A stretch of DNA of 64,000 bases from Vibrio mexicanus (GCF_001012815.1 NZ_JYJP01000143.1:1-64000); one strand, 5' to 3'; shown: positions 45,112 to 56,838, counted from the first letter of the stretch. The notes: generated by a model from the letters alone, not told the origin. Translations and numbers: made by a program.

Positions 45112-47448
45112 TTACCTTTGTGCTAACCATTGTTTTAATAATTGAATATCATTTTGATAGCTATTCTTGATCTCTTCAACCCAATCACCAATATTTTCCC
45201 ACCAAGCAGGAAGATCTGGCGACTGAGACTTTTGAGCCAATCCCTGAATATGCTTCAGACCAATCGAACCCGCCGCGCCTTTCATTTTATGCGCTTCAGA
45301 CACGATTCCAGCTTGATCTTTTGCCGTCATGTTTGAGTCCAGCACTTCGATATAATCTGGCATCATCTGCTCAAACATCTCAATGCTATCTAAGACCGGC
45401 TGAGTACCGACAATATCAACGTAGGACTCCAACATGTCTAAATCAAGAAGCTGATCAAACATCTCATTGTGTACTTTTGACGGCGCTTCTTTCACTACAG
45501 AAACCGATGGCACGTGGTGATCCGTTACTTGATCGATGACTTTTGCTATCGCTTCCACAGACAATGGCTTGCTGATCGCTTCATCCATACCTTTTTCAAA
45601 GTACTCTGATTTGTCTTTCAGTACATTCGCCGTTAGTGCCACCAGCGGAGGCAGATCATCATAGTTCTCACGGTAAGACTGGGCTACATCAAAACCAGTC
45701 ATATCAGGGAGCTGGATATCAAGCAGCACTAAGTCATAAAGCTTAGGATCGAAGTTTACTATCGCTTGCTCACCAGTCATGGCAACGCTCACTTGGTGAC
45801 CCAAGCTTTCCAGCAAAGATTTTGCGACCGTTATATTCAGTTCGATATCTTCAACCATGAAAATGTTTAGTCGACGATCAGATTGAGGTTTTGGCTTATC
45901 CAGAGAGTCCATCGCTGCAAGCGGAACGTAGATTGATACCGTAAATGTGCTGCCGAACCCCTCTTCACTGGATACAGTAATATCGCCATCCATCATATTG
46001 ATGAGCTGTTTAGACACCGCTAGACCAATCCCCGTTCCCACTGCATGAAGATTATCTTTACCGGATTTAACTTGGTAATACATCGCAAAGATTTTATTCA
46101 GTTCAGACTCAGGAATGCCGATACCCGTATCTTCAACCTCCATCACAATCGATGCGTAATCATCCTCAACGTCGGCTGACACGTTCATCACGACGCCGCC
46201 CTCTTTGGTAAACTTCATCGCGTTACTGATTAAGTTCCAAAGCACCTGTCTCAGTCGAGTGGCGTCGACTTGGATTGCTTCTGGTAAATCGGTCAGTCGT
46301 TCTAAATCAAATCTCAGCCCTTTCTGCTCGGCCATCAGAGCAGAAATACTCTCAATTTCAGAAATGAACGCATCAAAATCCAATGGCGTTGGCAGCAGTT
46401 CAAGCTTACGACGATCGAACTTATCCATATCAATAATATCGTTAAAGATATTACCTAAAGTGATCGCACTGACATTGATGGTTTGCATGTGTTTGCGCTG
46501 CTCATCTGACAACTGGCTGTCGAGCAGCATTCGGCTCAAGCCCACGATACCGTTCAGTGGTGTACGCAGTTCATGGCTGATGGTTGAAATGAAGGTGGTT
46601 TTGTCTCGGCTCGCTTTCTCTAAAGACTCTTCATGGCGTTTGCGTTCGGTGATATCACGGCCAAATCCAACCAACCCAAGGTGGCGTCCTTCTTTGCTGT
46701 AAAAAGGGACCTTACGCAGCTCAAAGTAACTCTTACGACCATCGGGATACTCCAACCACTGCTCATAGGTCAGCGCTTGATTATCATTAAAGACTTGCTG
46801 GTCGGTATCAACCACCTGAGTGGCGACCTCTTTGCTATAGACATCCCAAGGTGTGAGCCCTACTAAGTCCGCTTCGCGCTTGCCCGTGAGCTCTTCCATC
46901 GCTCGGTTACAGCCTGAGAAAACCCCCTCCGCATTGCGGTAATAAATGAGGTCAGGTGACGCGTCAATGAAGGAGCGCAGCAAGGCCGTTCGTTCGGCTA
47001 GCTCTACCTGCGTTTTTTCACGCTGATACACCTCATTTTCCAGATCGCGCATCGCTTCTTCACGAGCTTCTTCCGCTTTGATCCTATCTTCGATCTCTTT
47101 ATTGAGCTTTTCAATATTGCTTTGCAGTTTGGCGTTCAGATCTTGATCTCGTGAGCGCATGTCTTTGAGTTTAGAAACCAACTTCGATAAGCGTTGACGA
47201 GATTCCTCTAGCTGATCAACCACTACAGAAAGAAAATAGACAGCCCAAGGCGTGATAAGTAGGCCAAAGAATACCGAACGTACAATATCAATATCATCGA
47301 CGTGACCATTGAGTACGAGTGTGATGCCCACTTGGACGATAACAGCTAATGCGACAAGCGCTAAAGCCAAAAGAATTGAGAATCGTAATATGCCGAGTCG
47401 AACCAGAAGATCGACATAGTACTGAGCTAAATTTTTGATAGGTTTCAT
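45112..47448 (-). CDS. arcB: Aerobic respiration sensor kinase ArcB
   Basis: Tripartite hybrid kinase that senses quinone redox state and phosphorylates ArcA. Order: two membrane segments (about 22-47 and 57-77), coiled-coil linker (about 80-150), PAS (150-270), kinase with His292 (SHELRTPLNG), N, G1 and G2 boxes (WNLISNAMKF, EDTGIGI, GTGIGLAVS), receiver with the phospho-Asp in LVLLDIQLP, and a C-terminal Hpt domain (EAHKMKGAAGS). Length 778 residues equals E. coli. Cys180 (FSGCNRAM) is present, but the position of E. coli Cys241 is Tyr here (GRKSYFELRK), so disulfide-based silencing may differ. Confidence 0.96.
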   Translation of the reverse strand: MKPIKNLAQYYVDLLVRLGILRFSILLALALVALAVIVQVGITLVLNGHVDDIDIVRSVFFGLLITPWAVYFLSVVVDQLEESRQRLSKLVSKLKDMRSRDQDLNAKLQSNIEKLNKEIEDRIKAEEAREEAMRDLENEVYQREKTQVELAERTALLRSFIDASPDLIYYRNAEGVFSGCNRAMEELTGKREADLVGLTPWDVYSKEVATQVVDTDQQVFNDNQALTYEQWLEYPDGRKSYFELRKVPFYSKEGRHLGLVGFGRDITERKRHEESLEKASRDKTTFISTISHELRTPLNGIVGLSRMLLDSQLSDEQRKHMQTINVSAITLGNIFNDIIDMDKFDRRKLELLPTPLDFDAFISEIESISALMAEQKGLRFDLERLTDLPEAIQVDATRLRQVLWNLISNAMKFTKEGGVVMNVSADVEDDYASIVMEVEDTGIGIPESELNKIFAMYYQVKSGKDNLHAVGTGIGLAVSKQLINMMDGDITVSSEEGFGSTFTVSIYVPLAAMDSLDKPKPQSDRRLNIFMVEDIELNITVAKSLLESLGHQVSVAMTGEQAIVNFDPKLYDLVLLDIQLPDMTGFDVAQSYRENYDDLPPLVALTANVLKDKSEYFEKGMDEAISKPLSVEAIAKVIDQVTDHHVPSVSVVKEAPSKVHNEMFDQLLDLDMLESYVDIVGTQPVLDSIEMFEQMMPDYIEVLDSNMTAKDQAGIVSEAHKMKGAAGSIGLKHIQGLAQKSQSPDLPAWWENIGDWVEEIKNSYQNDIQLLKQWLAQR

Positions 47449-47545
47449 TTAGCGCTCCATGCAAGAACAGTGGCGCTAGTTTACCTCGTTTCCTTAATAG
47501 GAGTAAGAAATGCGGTCATTCAAATGAATAAAGCGAGATTGGGCG

Positions 47546-49293
47546 CTAATTACTTGAGGTATGGTGCAAACAAGTTTGATTTCTACCATTCGCTTTTGCT
47601 TGATACAACGCGCTGTCAGCCCATGCGACGATGGACTCTGGCGTATCATCCTGCAACGGGATATAACTGGCGACACCGATACTTACGGTAATGGAGTCCG
47701 ATATTTGCGACTTCTTGTGTTCAATGGCAAGCTCAGCAATGCGTTGGTGTACTTTGTCTGCCACGGCTTTTGCTCCATCCCCACTGGTGTTTGGCAAGAT
47801 AAAGGCAAACTCTTCCCCACCATAGCGAGCAACGCAATCGCTAGAGCGGCTCAGTACCTCCTCAAACGCCTTCGCCACATTAATCAGAGCTTCATCACCT
47901 TGTTGGTGTCCGTAAAAGTCGTTGTAGCCTTTAAAATAGTCAATGTCACACAGCATGACAGTCAGCACTTTCTTCTCACGCGCATGCAAATGCCACAATG
48001 TATCCAGGCGTTCATCAAATTTTCGACGGTTCGCCACTTGGGTCAGGCTGTCGACAAAACTCAAGCGTTCCAACTCTTCATTCACTTCTTGCAGCTTTTG
48101 CGCAGCGATATAACGTTCCGACACATCCCGTGCCATTACAAGGACACCATTGGTACCCGAGGCGATATCTCTAAACGGCGACTTTACAACATCGTACCAA
48201 GTGTCTTCTCCAGAAATGTTGTATACCCTATCGATATAGCGCATCGATTTACCTTCATGAAGCACTTTGCTATCAGACTCCGACAATCGTGTGTAAATCT
48301 CACTGGCGACAACATCTTGAATTCGTTTCCCAATAAGATCATCCACGTGGCGATGCCAAGCGCTTCAACAAAAGGTTGATTACACGCCTGATACACCATG
48401 TTTTCATCAAAAATACCTATGGAGTCAGGGCTGGCTTCTAAGATGTTTTGCAAGATGGTGTCACGTTGAGCCAGTGCCACCTCGGTATCTTTTCGCTTCT
48501 CCATCTCATCACGGAGGTTCTTCTGTACATTGTGCCAATCGGTCACATCATGGCTGATGCTTAGCAAACCAAGAGGTTCACCTTTTGGCGACATCAAAAT
48601 GCTCTGATAGGTTTCTAGCAGGCAGCTTCGGCCATCTGGTGTCACTGTCCAACGCCGTTGACTGGCGCGACCTTTCATTACCCCTTCAAACGTTGCTGCC
48701 CCTTCTTCTCGTCGGCCCGCCCAAAACCGGTCGAAAGCTCGGTTAGTCGAGATGAGAGCACCGTCGTTGTCTTTTATAAAAATAAGTTCCGAGAGGGAAT
48801 CAAACGCGCTTTTCGCAATTGAAAGAGAGCTGAGCTCTCGTTGGTACTCTTCATCAGTACTTTGGTGCAACGTCGCATAGATAAGCCAAACTTTGCGACC
48901 TTTATATAGGGTGCGACGCCCAGTTAACTCGACGGGGATATGTTGAAACGGCGTAGTCGGCCAATCGAGATTGACACCTTTAAACGGCGTGTAATCTTGC
49001 TGTTCAAGCAGGCTAGCGATTAATTGGCTGTCAATGTGATTGGGGAAACGGTACTGCTCACCAATCAAGCGAATGCCCAACAACTCCATTGCCGGGCGAT
49101 TTGATAACAAGAGAGAGTGATTTTGCTGATCGACCACCAGCAATGCAGATGGGCTCGCACTGACTAAAGCTTCAATATGAGTCACAAGCGCTCGGTATAG
49201 AGCCGCGACCAAACCGATACATAGCAGGATGACAACAAAATCAAACCCATGACCTGTTGAGGTGTCCCATAACCAATTTAGCAGCTTGTCCAT
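47546..49293 (-). CDS. Membrane-anchored PAS-GGEEF diguanylate cyclase (frameshifted)
   Basis: Makes c-di-GMP. Order: one N-terminal membrane segment (about 17-38), three PAS-like domains (about 40-310, with GFDFVVILL before and ILEASPDSIGIFDENMVYQACNQPF in the last), and a GGDEF domain with RYGGEEFAFILP. RSSD lies five residues before GGEEF, an RXXD product-inhibition site, so the cyclase should be active and feedback-controlled. A lost A near 48350 (GCCAACGTG read as GCCACGTG) splits it into overlapping frames; repaired, it has 582 residues. It lies between yhcC (36 bases upstream) and arcB (98 bases downstream) on one strand. Confidence 0.88.
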
Positions 49294-49329
49294 GCCCGAC
49301 TCTTACATTCTGAAAACCAATCAAAGATA

Positions 49330-50289
49330 TCAGTTTATTGACTCGATTTCTCTATTTAGCGTTGGTTTACAGTAGATAAAAGGCTGCTCAAGCAACGAGC
49401 CTTGTGCGCCATCTCGGTTGAGTGCTCGGCCAATTTCGGTCATGGCAAGCCAGCGATTTTCACACCAAAGGGGCGATAAAAGCGTTGGTCGCCTCGCAGC
49501 GGAGCTCACTCGATGGTATACAACATCGGGCGGCGTTCTTCGAATCATTTCACTGGCAATATCCACATAACCTTCTAACGTCGGCGCTTCTAATTTTCCC
49601 GCTTTCCATGCCTTTGCCATAGTGCTCCCTTCTACTATATGTAGACCATGCAACTTGATTCCGTCGGTTCCAACTTTCAATACTTGCTCAAGCGTATCCA
49701 AATTGTCTTCTTTCGTCTCTTTCGGTAAGCCTACGATAAGATGAGTACATACTTTTATACCAAGTGATCGAGCACGTTGGGTGATTTGAGCATAACATTC
49801 GAAATCATGCCCACGATTAATGTGCTTTAGCGTCTTATTATTCGCCGTTTGCAAGCCTAACTCGAGCCAAACTTCATAGCCTTGCTGAACATAGCCACTC
49901 AGTAACTCAAGGACACTATCCGGTACACAGTCAGGACGAGTGCCGACACACAAGCCAACTATCTCTGCACTTTGCAATGCCTGCTCATACATGCTTTTCA
50001 GTACTTGAACTTCCGCATAAGTGCTGGTGTAGGCCTGAAAATACGCTAAGTACTTTTTCGCTCGATGAATTTCACCTGCGCGATCCGTTAACTGCTCTTG
50101 AATACTCTTGATTTGAGTTTGCTCATCAGCAAACGATGCCACATTACAAAATGTGCACCCACCTCGCCCAATTGTGCCATCCCTGTTTGGGCAACTAAAT
50201 CCACCATGAAGGGTCAGCTTGTGAACCTTTTCACCATAACGACGCTGTAAATCCTGGCCGATGGTATTAACGAGTTCATGCAATTGCAC
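49330..50289 (-). CDS. yhcC: Radical SAM protein YhcC
   Basis: TIGR01212-type radical SAM protein, 319 residues. The cluster cysteines are in SCPNRDGTIGRGGCTFCNV (C-x11-C-x2-C), followed by conserved YFQAYTSTYA, VGTRPDCVP, LELGLQTANNKTLKHINRGHD and THLIVGLPKET. Related to the Elp3-like superfamily; the reaction is not firmly known. In E. coli yhcC is next to arcB and gltB, the same neighbourhood as here. Confidence 0.9.
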   Translation of the reverse strand: MQLHELVNTIGQDLQRRYGEKVHKLTLHGGFSCPNRDGTIGRGGCTFCNVASFADEQTQIKSIQEQLTDRAGEIHRAKKYLAYFQAYTSTYAEVQVLKSMYEQALQSAEIVGLCVGTRPDCVPDSVLELLSGYVQQGYEVWLELGLQTANNKTLKHINRGHDFECYAQITQRARSLGIKVCTHLIVGLPKETKEDNLDTLEQVLKVGTDGIKLHGLHIVEGSTMAKAWKAGKLEAPTLEGYVDIASEMIRRTPPDVVYHRVSSAARRPTLLSPLWCENRWLAMTEIGRALNRDGAQGSLLEQPFIYCKPTLNREIESIN

Positions 50290-50822
50290 AGAAAACCACC
50301 AATGAGAATAAAAATAAATATCATTACCATTTAAGTAATAAAATTACAAAATAGCAAAGAGAAAACAGAATATGATATCTGAGTGTTTGGGGCTCTATAT
50401 ATGCGTAAAATCAATAAATATTCATAAAAACAACGAAAAGGGACGTAAAAAAGCCAAATCTGGTAGTCTTTAATTCAATTTATTACAAATTTTTTTTTGA
50501 TCTGAATGCAGTTTTCGTTGCATTTATTGACCACAAAATTGTAGGATACTTACACAAATCATCTATTTTTTGGATTTCACTTACAAACAAAAACGATGAT
50601 TTATCGGTGAATTCCCACTCCCACCACATAAGTCACTACAAAAGTGGCAAAGAAACTAGGGATATCACCAAGGATTGTTTTTTTCGCAAACGATTTCTGC
50701 GAAAGACGGAAAGGAAGCGGCCTGTTCAACCTCGAACAGTGACGAATTCATTATATAAGGATGAGACGCGTGATTAAGTTCGCTTAGCACTCTTGCGTCC
50801 AATGAACTGGAAGGATGTATCT
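50290..50822. promoter_or_regulatory. yhcC/gltB divergent region with long gltB leader
   Basis: A 533-base gap. The left half is very AT-rich. The right half, nearer gltB, is more structured: CCAC...GTGG around 50626-50647, a CGCA...TGCG pairing near 50689-50704 and a short stem CTGTTC/GAACAG at about 50723-50740. A perfect ATGCA...TGCAT palindrome is near 50507-50524. I cannot assign a regulator or a riboswitch class; the gltB promoter must be here. Confidence 0.45.
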
Positions 50823-53800
50823 ATGGTAGATAGAGAGCAAAGTACGCAGGGTCTGTATACTCCAGAACTGGAGCATGACGCCTGTGGTATCGGTTTTGTT
50901 GCTCACCTAAAAAACCGTAAATCACACGAAGTAGTAACACAAGCACTCGACATGCTAGCTCGAATGGAGCACCGTGGCGGTCAGGGTTGTGATCCATGCA
51001 GCGGTGACGGCGCAGGTATCTTACTTCAGAAGCCCCATGAATTTCTTTTGGAAGAAGCAGTAAAGCTTGGCATTAAACTGCCTTCTTTTGAAAAATACGG
51101 CGTTGGTGTCGTACTGTTCCCTAAAGATGAACACAAACGCGCGCAATGTCGTGACATTCTTGAGCGTAATGCTAAACGCCTAGAATTAGATGTTGTTGGC
51201 TACCGTGTGTTGCCTACCGATAACTCAATGATCGGTGCAGACCCACTAAGCACAGAGCCTCAGTTCGAGCACGTCTTCATTTCTGGTGGCCCAGCTATCA
51301 CACCTGAAGAGCTAGAGCGCAAACTGTACGTACTTCGTAACTACACTGTACGCGTATGTCTAGAAAGCGTGTCTAACATCGGTGATGACTTCTACATCAA
51401 CTCAATGTCTTACAAGACAGTTGTGTACAAAGGTCAGCTGACAACAGAGCAAGTTCCTCAGTACTTCCTTGATCTGCAAAACCCAACGATGGTGAGTGCA
51501 CTTGCACTGGTTCACTCTCGTTTCTCTACCAATACATTCCCAAGATGGCGCCTAGCGCAGCCTTTCCGTTACATTGCCCATAACGGTGAAATCAATACAG
51601 TTCGCGGTAACTTGAACTGGATGAAGGCTCGTGAAGCAATCATTGAATCGGATCTGTTTACTCAAGCAGAGATCGACATGCTACTGCCTATCTGTCAGGA
51701 AGGCAGTTCGGATTCATCTAACTTCGACATGGCACTTGAGCTCCTAGTTCTATCTGGTCGCAGCCTGCCACATGCGTTGATGATGATGATCCCTGAAGCA
51801 TGGCAAGAAAACAAAAACATGGACCCAACACGTCGCGCGTTCTACCAGTACCACGCGAACGTAATGGAACCATGGGATGGCCCAGCATCTGTATGTTTCA
51901 CCGACGGTGTTCAAGTAGGTGCGACGCTTGACCGTAACGGTCTGCGCCCTTCTCGCTACACTGTGACTAAAGATGACTTCCTAGTCATGGCTTCTGAGTC
52001 TGGCGTGGTTGAAATTGAACCAGAGAACGTTGAGTTCCGCGGTCGTCTACAACCAGGTCGTATCTTCGTAGCTGATCTAGAGCAAGGTCGCATCATTTCT
52101 GATGAAGAAGTGAAAGACGGCATTGCATCAGCGCAGCCATACGAAAAGTGGGTACAAGAGAACCTACTAAGTCTGAAGAAACTGCCAGATGCGAGCAACG
52201 AATTCAGCCAGCCATCACCAGAAAAACTACTGCACAAGCAGCAAGCATTCGGTGTGAGCTCTGAAGAAGTAAACGAAATCATCGTGCCGATGGCGAAAGA
52301 TGGCAAAGAGCCACTTTCTGCAATGGGTGCTGACTGGCCACTGGCTGTACTGTCACACCAGTCTCAACATCTTTCAAACTACTTTAAGCAGCTATTTGCT
52401 CAGGTAACTAACCCGCCAATCGACCCAATTCGTGAGCGCATGGTTATGTCTCTGAACACTTACCTAGGTAAAGATCAGAACCTACTAGCTGAGTCGCCAG
52501 AGCACTGTCAAAAAGTTGAGCTTGAATCTCCAGTTCTCTCTAACTCTGAACTTGAGAAACTGCGTGCTATCGATAACGAGCACCTTCAAGCGAAAACACT
52601 AGACATCGTTTTCCAAGCAAGCGAAGACGAAGGCAAGCTAGAGCGTGCCCTGAAACGTATCTGTCAGTACGCAGAAGACGCGGTTGTCGACGGTTACTCA
52701 ATCATCCTTCTAACTGACCGTGCAGTGAACTCTAACCACGCTGCTATCCCAGCAATGCTGGCGGTTGGCGCTGTTCACCACCACCTAATCCGTAAAGGTT
52801 TGCGTGCGAAGTGTGACATCGTTGTAGAAACAGGTGATGCACGTGAAACGCACCACTTCGCAACGCTAGTAGCTACGGTGCAAACGCAGTAAACCCATAC
52901 CTAGTTATTGAAACGATGGTTGAGCTACAGCGTACTAAGAAGCTGGATCCAAACACAGATATTCGTGAGCTATTCGAGAACTACCGTAAGTCAATCAACG
53001 GCGGTCTTCTTAAGATCTTCTCGAAGATGGGTATCTCAACACTTCAGTCTTACCACGGTGCACAAATCTTTGAAGCATTGGGTATCAGCAAGTCTGTTGT
53101 TGATAAGTACTTCACTGGTACGGTTTCACGTATCGAAGGTCTAACGATTGATGACATCGCAAAAGAAGTGATTGTTCGTCACCGAGTTGGCTTCCCTTCA
53201 CGTGAAATCCCAGTTCAAGTTCTTGATGTTGGCGGTGTTTACCAGTGGAAACAACGTGGTGAAAAACACCTATTTAACCCAGAGACAATTTCTCTGCTTC
53301 AACAGTCTACGCGCGAGAAGAACTACTCACAGTTCAAGCAATACGCGAAAGCCGTTGATGACCAAGGCGACAACGCAGCAACGCTACGTAGCCAACTAGA
53401 TTTCGTTAAGAACCCAGCAGGTTCTATCCCGCTAGAAGAAGTTGAGCCAATCGAGAGCATCCTTAAGCGTTTCGCAACCGGTGCAATGTCATTTGGTTCG
53501 ATCTCTTACGAAGCTCACTCAACACTTGCAGTTGCGATGAACCGCATTGGCGCGAAATCGAACTCAGGTGAAGGTGGTGAAGACCCAGCACGTTTCGAGC
53601 GTAAAGAGAACGGTGATTGGGAACGCTCTGCTATCAAGCAGGTTGCGTCAGGCCGCTTTGGTGTAACGTCTTACTACCTAACTAACTCTGACGAAATTCA
53701 GATCAAGATGGCGCAGGGTGCGAAGCCAGGCGAAGGTGGTCAGCTACCAGGTGATAAAGTTGATGATTGGATCGGTGCAACACGTCACTCGACTCCAGGT

Positions 53801-55369
53801 GTTGGCCTAATCTCACCACCACCACACCACGATATCTACTCAATCGAAGATTTGGCACAGCTAATCTACGACTTGAAGAACGCTAACCGCGCTGGCCGCG
53901 TTAACGTGAAGCTGGTATCGGAAGCAGGTGTAGGTACGATCGCATCAGGAGTAGCGAAAGCGAAAGCTGACGTCGTTCTTATCGCAGGTTTTGATGGTGG
54001 TACGGGTGCATCTCCAATGTCATCTATCCGCCACACAGGTCTACCTTGGGAGCTTGGTCTAGCTGAAACGCACCAAACGCTACTGAAGAACGGCCTACGT
54101 AACCGTATCGTCGTTCAGTCTGACGGTCAGATGAAAACGCCTCGTGACCTTGCAGTCGCAACACTACTAGGTGCTGAGGAATGGGGTGTCGCAACAGCAG
54201 CATTGGTTGTTGAAGGCTGTATCATGATGCGTAAGTGTCATAAGAACACCTGTCCTGTTGGTATCGCAACTCAGAACAAGACGCTACGTGAGCGCTTTGA
54301 TGGCCGCGTAGAAGACGTTGTGACGTTCTTCCAGTACATGGCAGAAGGTCTACGTGAAATCATGGCTGAGCTAGGTTTCCGCTCTATTGATGAGATGGTT
54401 GGTCAATCACAGAAACTGAAAGTCCGTGATGACATCAAACACTGGAAATACAAGAACCTAGACCTATCACCGGTTCTACACATCGAGCAAGCTCGTGAAG
54501 AAGATGGTGTTTACAACCAAACACAGCAAAACCATAACCTAGAAGAAGTTCTAGACCGCAAGTTGATTCAAGCCGCGATTCCTGCGCTTGAGAAAGGTGA
54601 AGCAGTGAATGCTGAATTCCCTATCATCAACACAGACCGCTCTGCGGGTACTATGCTGTCGAACGAAATCTCTAAGGTCTACAAAGACCAAGGTCTACCA
54701 CAGCCAATGAACGTGAAGTTCACAGGCTCTGCAGGTCAATCTTTCGGTGCTTTCCTTGCTAAGGGCGTGAAGTTCGAAGTAGAAGGTGATGCGAACGATT
54801 ACTGGGGTAAAGGTCTATCTGGCGGTACTTTGGTGCTTTACCCAGATGCGAAATCGACCATTGTGGCAGAAGACAACATTGTTGTTGGTAACGTATGTTT
54901 CTACGGTGCAACTTCAGGTGAGTCTTTCATTCGCGGTATGGCGGGTGAGCGTTTCTGTGTACGTAACTCAGGCGCGAAAGTGGTTGTTGAAGGTGTGGGT
55001 GACCACGGTTGTGAATACATGACTGGCGGTGTTGCCGTTATCCTTGGCTCAACAGGCCGTAACTTTGCTGCGGGTATGAGCGGCGGTGTGGCTTATGTTT
55101 GGGATAAAGCAGGCGACTTCGAAACCAAGCTTAACCCAGAGCTCGTCGACCTAGATCCAATCGAGCAAGAAGATAGAGACCTTCTGCTTGATATGCTAAC
55201 GAAACAAGTAGAGTTCACAGGAAGTGAAGTCGCTCAGTCTTTCCTAGACAACTTTGAAGAGAGCTTGAAGTCACTGGTTAAAGTCATGCCACGTGATTAC
55301 AAAGCAGTACTTCAAAAGCGTAAAGCAGAAGCTGAGCAAGCACAAACGGAAGAAGTGGAGGCAGTATAA
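50823..55369 (+). CDS. gltB: Glutamate synthase (NADPH) large subunit (frameshifted)
   Basis: GOGAT alpha subunit: makes two glutamates from glutamine and 2-oxoglutarate. The glutaminase domain starts with the catalytic Cys in ELEHDACGIGFVAH after a short propeptide. It is followed by the central domain, the FMN/synthase domain (GAKPGEGGQLPGDKV, HHDIYSIEDLAQLI), the 3Fe-4S cysteines with normal spacing (GCIMMRKCHKNTCPVG, C-x5-C-x4-C) and the GXGXG domain. ATG 50823 has AAGGA seven bases upstream. A lost G near 52872 (GTAGGCTAC read as GTAGCTAC) splits it; repaired length is about 1515 residues. Its stop overlaps the gltD start. Confidence 0.96.
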
Positions 55370-56838
55370 TGGGTAAGCCTACTGGATTTTTAGAGCACGG
55401 TCGTGAGCTTCCTCAGAAGCTCGATCCTGCTGTTCGAATTGAGAACAACAAAGAGTTTGTCCTAAACGAAGAGTTTGGTGACAAAATCAATACTCAAGCA
55501 TCACGTTGTATGGATTGTGGCGTACCGTTTTGTCATAACGGTTGTCCGATCGGTAACATCATTCCTGAGTTTAACGATGCGGTATATCGTGATAGCTGGG
55601 AAGAAGCTTGGAACATCTTGAGCTCGACCAACAACTTCCCTGAATTTACTGGCCGAGTATGTCCTGCTCCATGTGAAAGTTCGTGTGTTCTTGGTATCAA
55701 CCAAGACCCAATCACTATCTGTAACATCGAGAAAACCATCGTGGAAACTGCGTACCGTGAAGGGTACGCAAAACCTAAAACGCCTCGCTCTCGCACAGGT
55801 AAGACAATTGCCATCATCGGTTCGGGTCCTGCTGGGCTTGCAGCTGCTGAACAGCTCAACAGCGCTGGTCACTCAGTGACTGTCTTTGAACGTGACGAGA
55901 AAGTTGGTGGCCTACTACGCTTCGGTATTCCAGACTTCAAACTAGGTATGGATATTATCGATCGTAAAATCAACCTAATGGCAGAAGCTGGCGTCGAGTT
56001 CAAAGTAAACCAACACATTGGTGTTGATGTGAATGCTCAACAGCTTCGTCAAGAGTTTGATGTTGTTCTACTTACTGGTGGTTCAACAGTGCCGCGCGAC
56101 CTGCCTGTTCCAGGCCGTGAGCTAAAAGGTGTTCATTTCGCAATGGAATTCCTAGGTCAAAACAACCGCCGCGCTAACAACATGGACCTTAAAACTGAAG
56201 AGATTCACGCAAAAGGTAAGCACGTTGTGGTTATCGGTGGTGGTGACACGGGCTCTGACTGTGTAGGTACATCAAACCGTCACAAAGCGGCGAGCGTAAC
56301 TCAAGTAGAGATCATGCCGATCCCACCAGAGAAGCGTCCTGCAAACATGCCTTGGCCTCAGTACCCAATGATTCTGCGTACTTCAACATCTCATGAAGAA
56401 GGTGTGGATCGTCATTGGAACATCTTAACTAAAGAGTTCATCGGTAATGACAAGGGCGAAGTGACTGGCCTACGCCTAGCTGACATCGTTTGGGAAGATG
56501 CAAAACCAGGCGAGCGTCCAAGCTTTAAAGAAGTTGAAGGCAGTGAGCGTGTTATCCCATGTGATATGGCATTCTTGGCAATGGGTTTCCTACACCCAGA
56601 ACCAACAGGCGTGCTGGCTCAATTGGATATTAAACTAGACGACCGTGGTAACGTTGCAACCGAAGGCTTTGCAACTAACCAAGAAGGCGTGTTTGCTGCC
56701 GGTGATATGCGTACGGGCCAATCATTGGTTGTACGTTGTATCAACGAAGGCCGCGAATGTGCTATCGCTATTGATGATTACCTAATGGGTAACTCAAACT
56801 TAGAAGCTAAAGCTAACTCGCTGATGCTTTCTGCATAA
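55369..56838 (+). CDS. gltD: Glutamate synthase (NADPH) small subunit
   Basis: FAD and 4Fe-4S subunit that passes electrons from NADPH to GltB. N-terminal cysteine clusters CMDCGVPFCHNGCPIGN and CPAPCESSCVLG hold the two 4Fe-4S clusters. FAD motif IAIIGSGPAGLAAAEQL and NADPH motif VVVIGGGDTGSDCVG follow, with the end EGVFAAGDMRTGQSLVV. Length is 489 residues. The start overlaps the gltB stop in TAATG, so the subunits are translationally coupled. Confidence 0.97.
   Translation: MGKPTGFLEHGRELPQKLDPAVRIENNKEFVLNEEFGDKINTQASRCMDCGVPFCHNGCPIGNIIPEFNDAVYRDSWEEAWNILSSTNNFPEFTGRVCPAPCESSCVLGINQDPITICNIEKTIVETAYREGYAKPKTPRSRTGKTIAIIGSGPAGLAAAEQLNSAGHSVTVFERDEKVGGLLRFGIPDFKLGMDIIDRKINLMAEAGVEFKVNQHIGVDVNAQQLRQEFDVVLLTGGSTVPRDLPVPGRELKGVHFAMEFLGQNNRRANNMDLKTEEIHAKGKHVVVIGGGDTGSDCVGTSNRHKAASVTQVEIMPIPPEKRPANMPWPQYPMILRTSTSHEEGVDRHWNILTKEFIGNDKGEVTGLRLADIVWEDAKPGERPSFKEVEGSERVIPCDMAFLAMGFLHPEPTGVLAQLDIKLDDRGNVATEGFATNQEGVFAAGDMRTGQSLVVRCINEGRECAIAIDDYLMGNSNLEAKANSLMLSA

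Noticed and set aside
50310..50335. Fur-like AT-rich stretch near the yhcC start
   Set aside because: Too many mismatches to the 19-base Fur consensus, in a region where AT richness makes weak matches common.
52908..53144. Short open frames inside the gltB, gltD, lysS and pnp genes
   Set aside because: They are out-of-frame or antisense shadows of well-supported coding regions.
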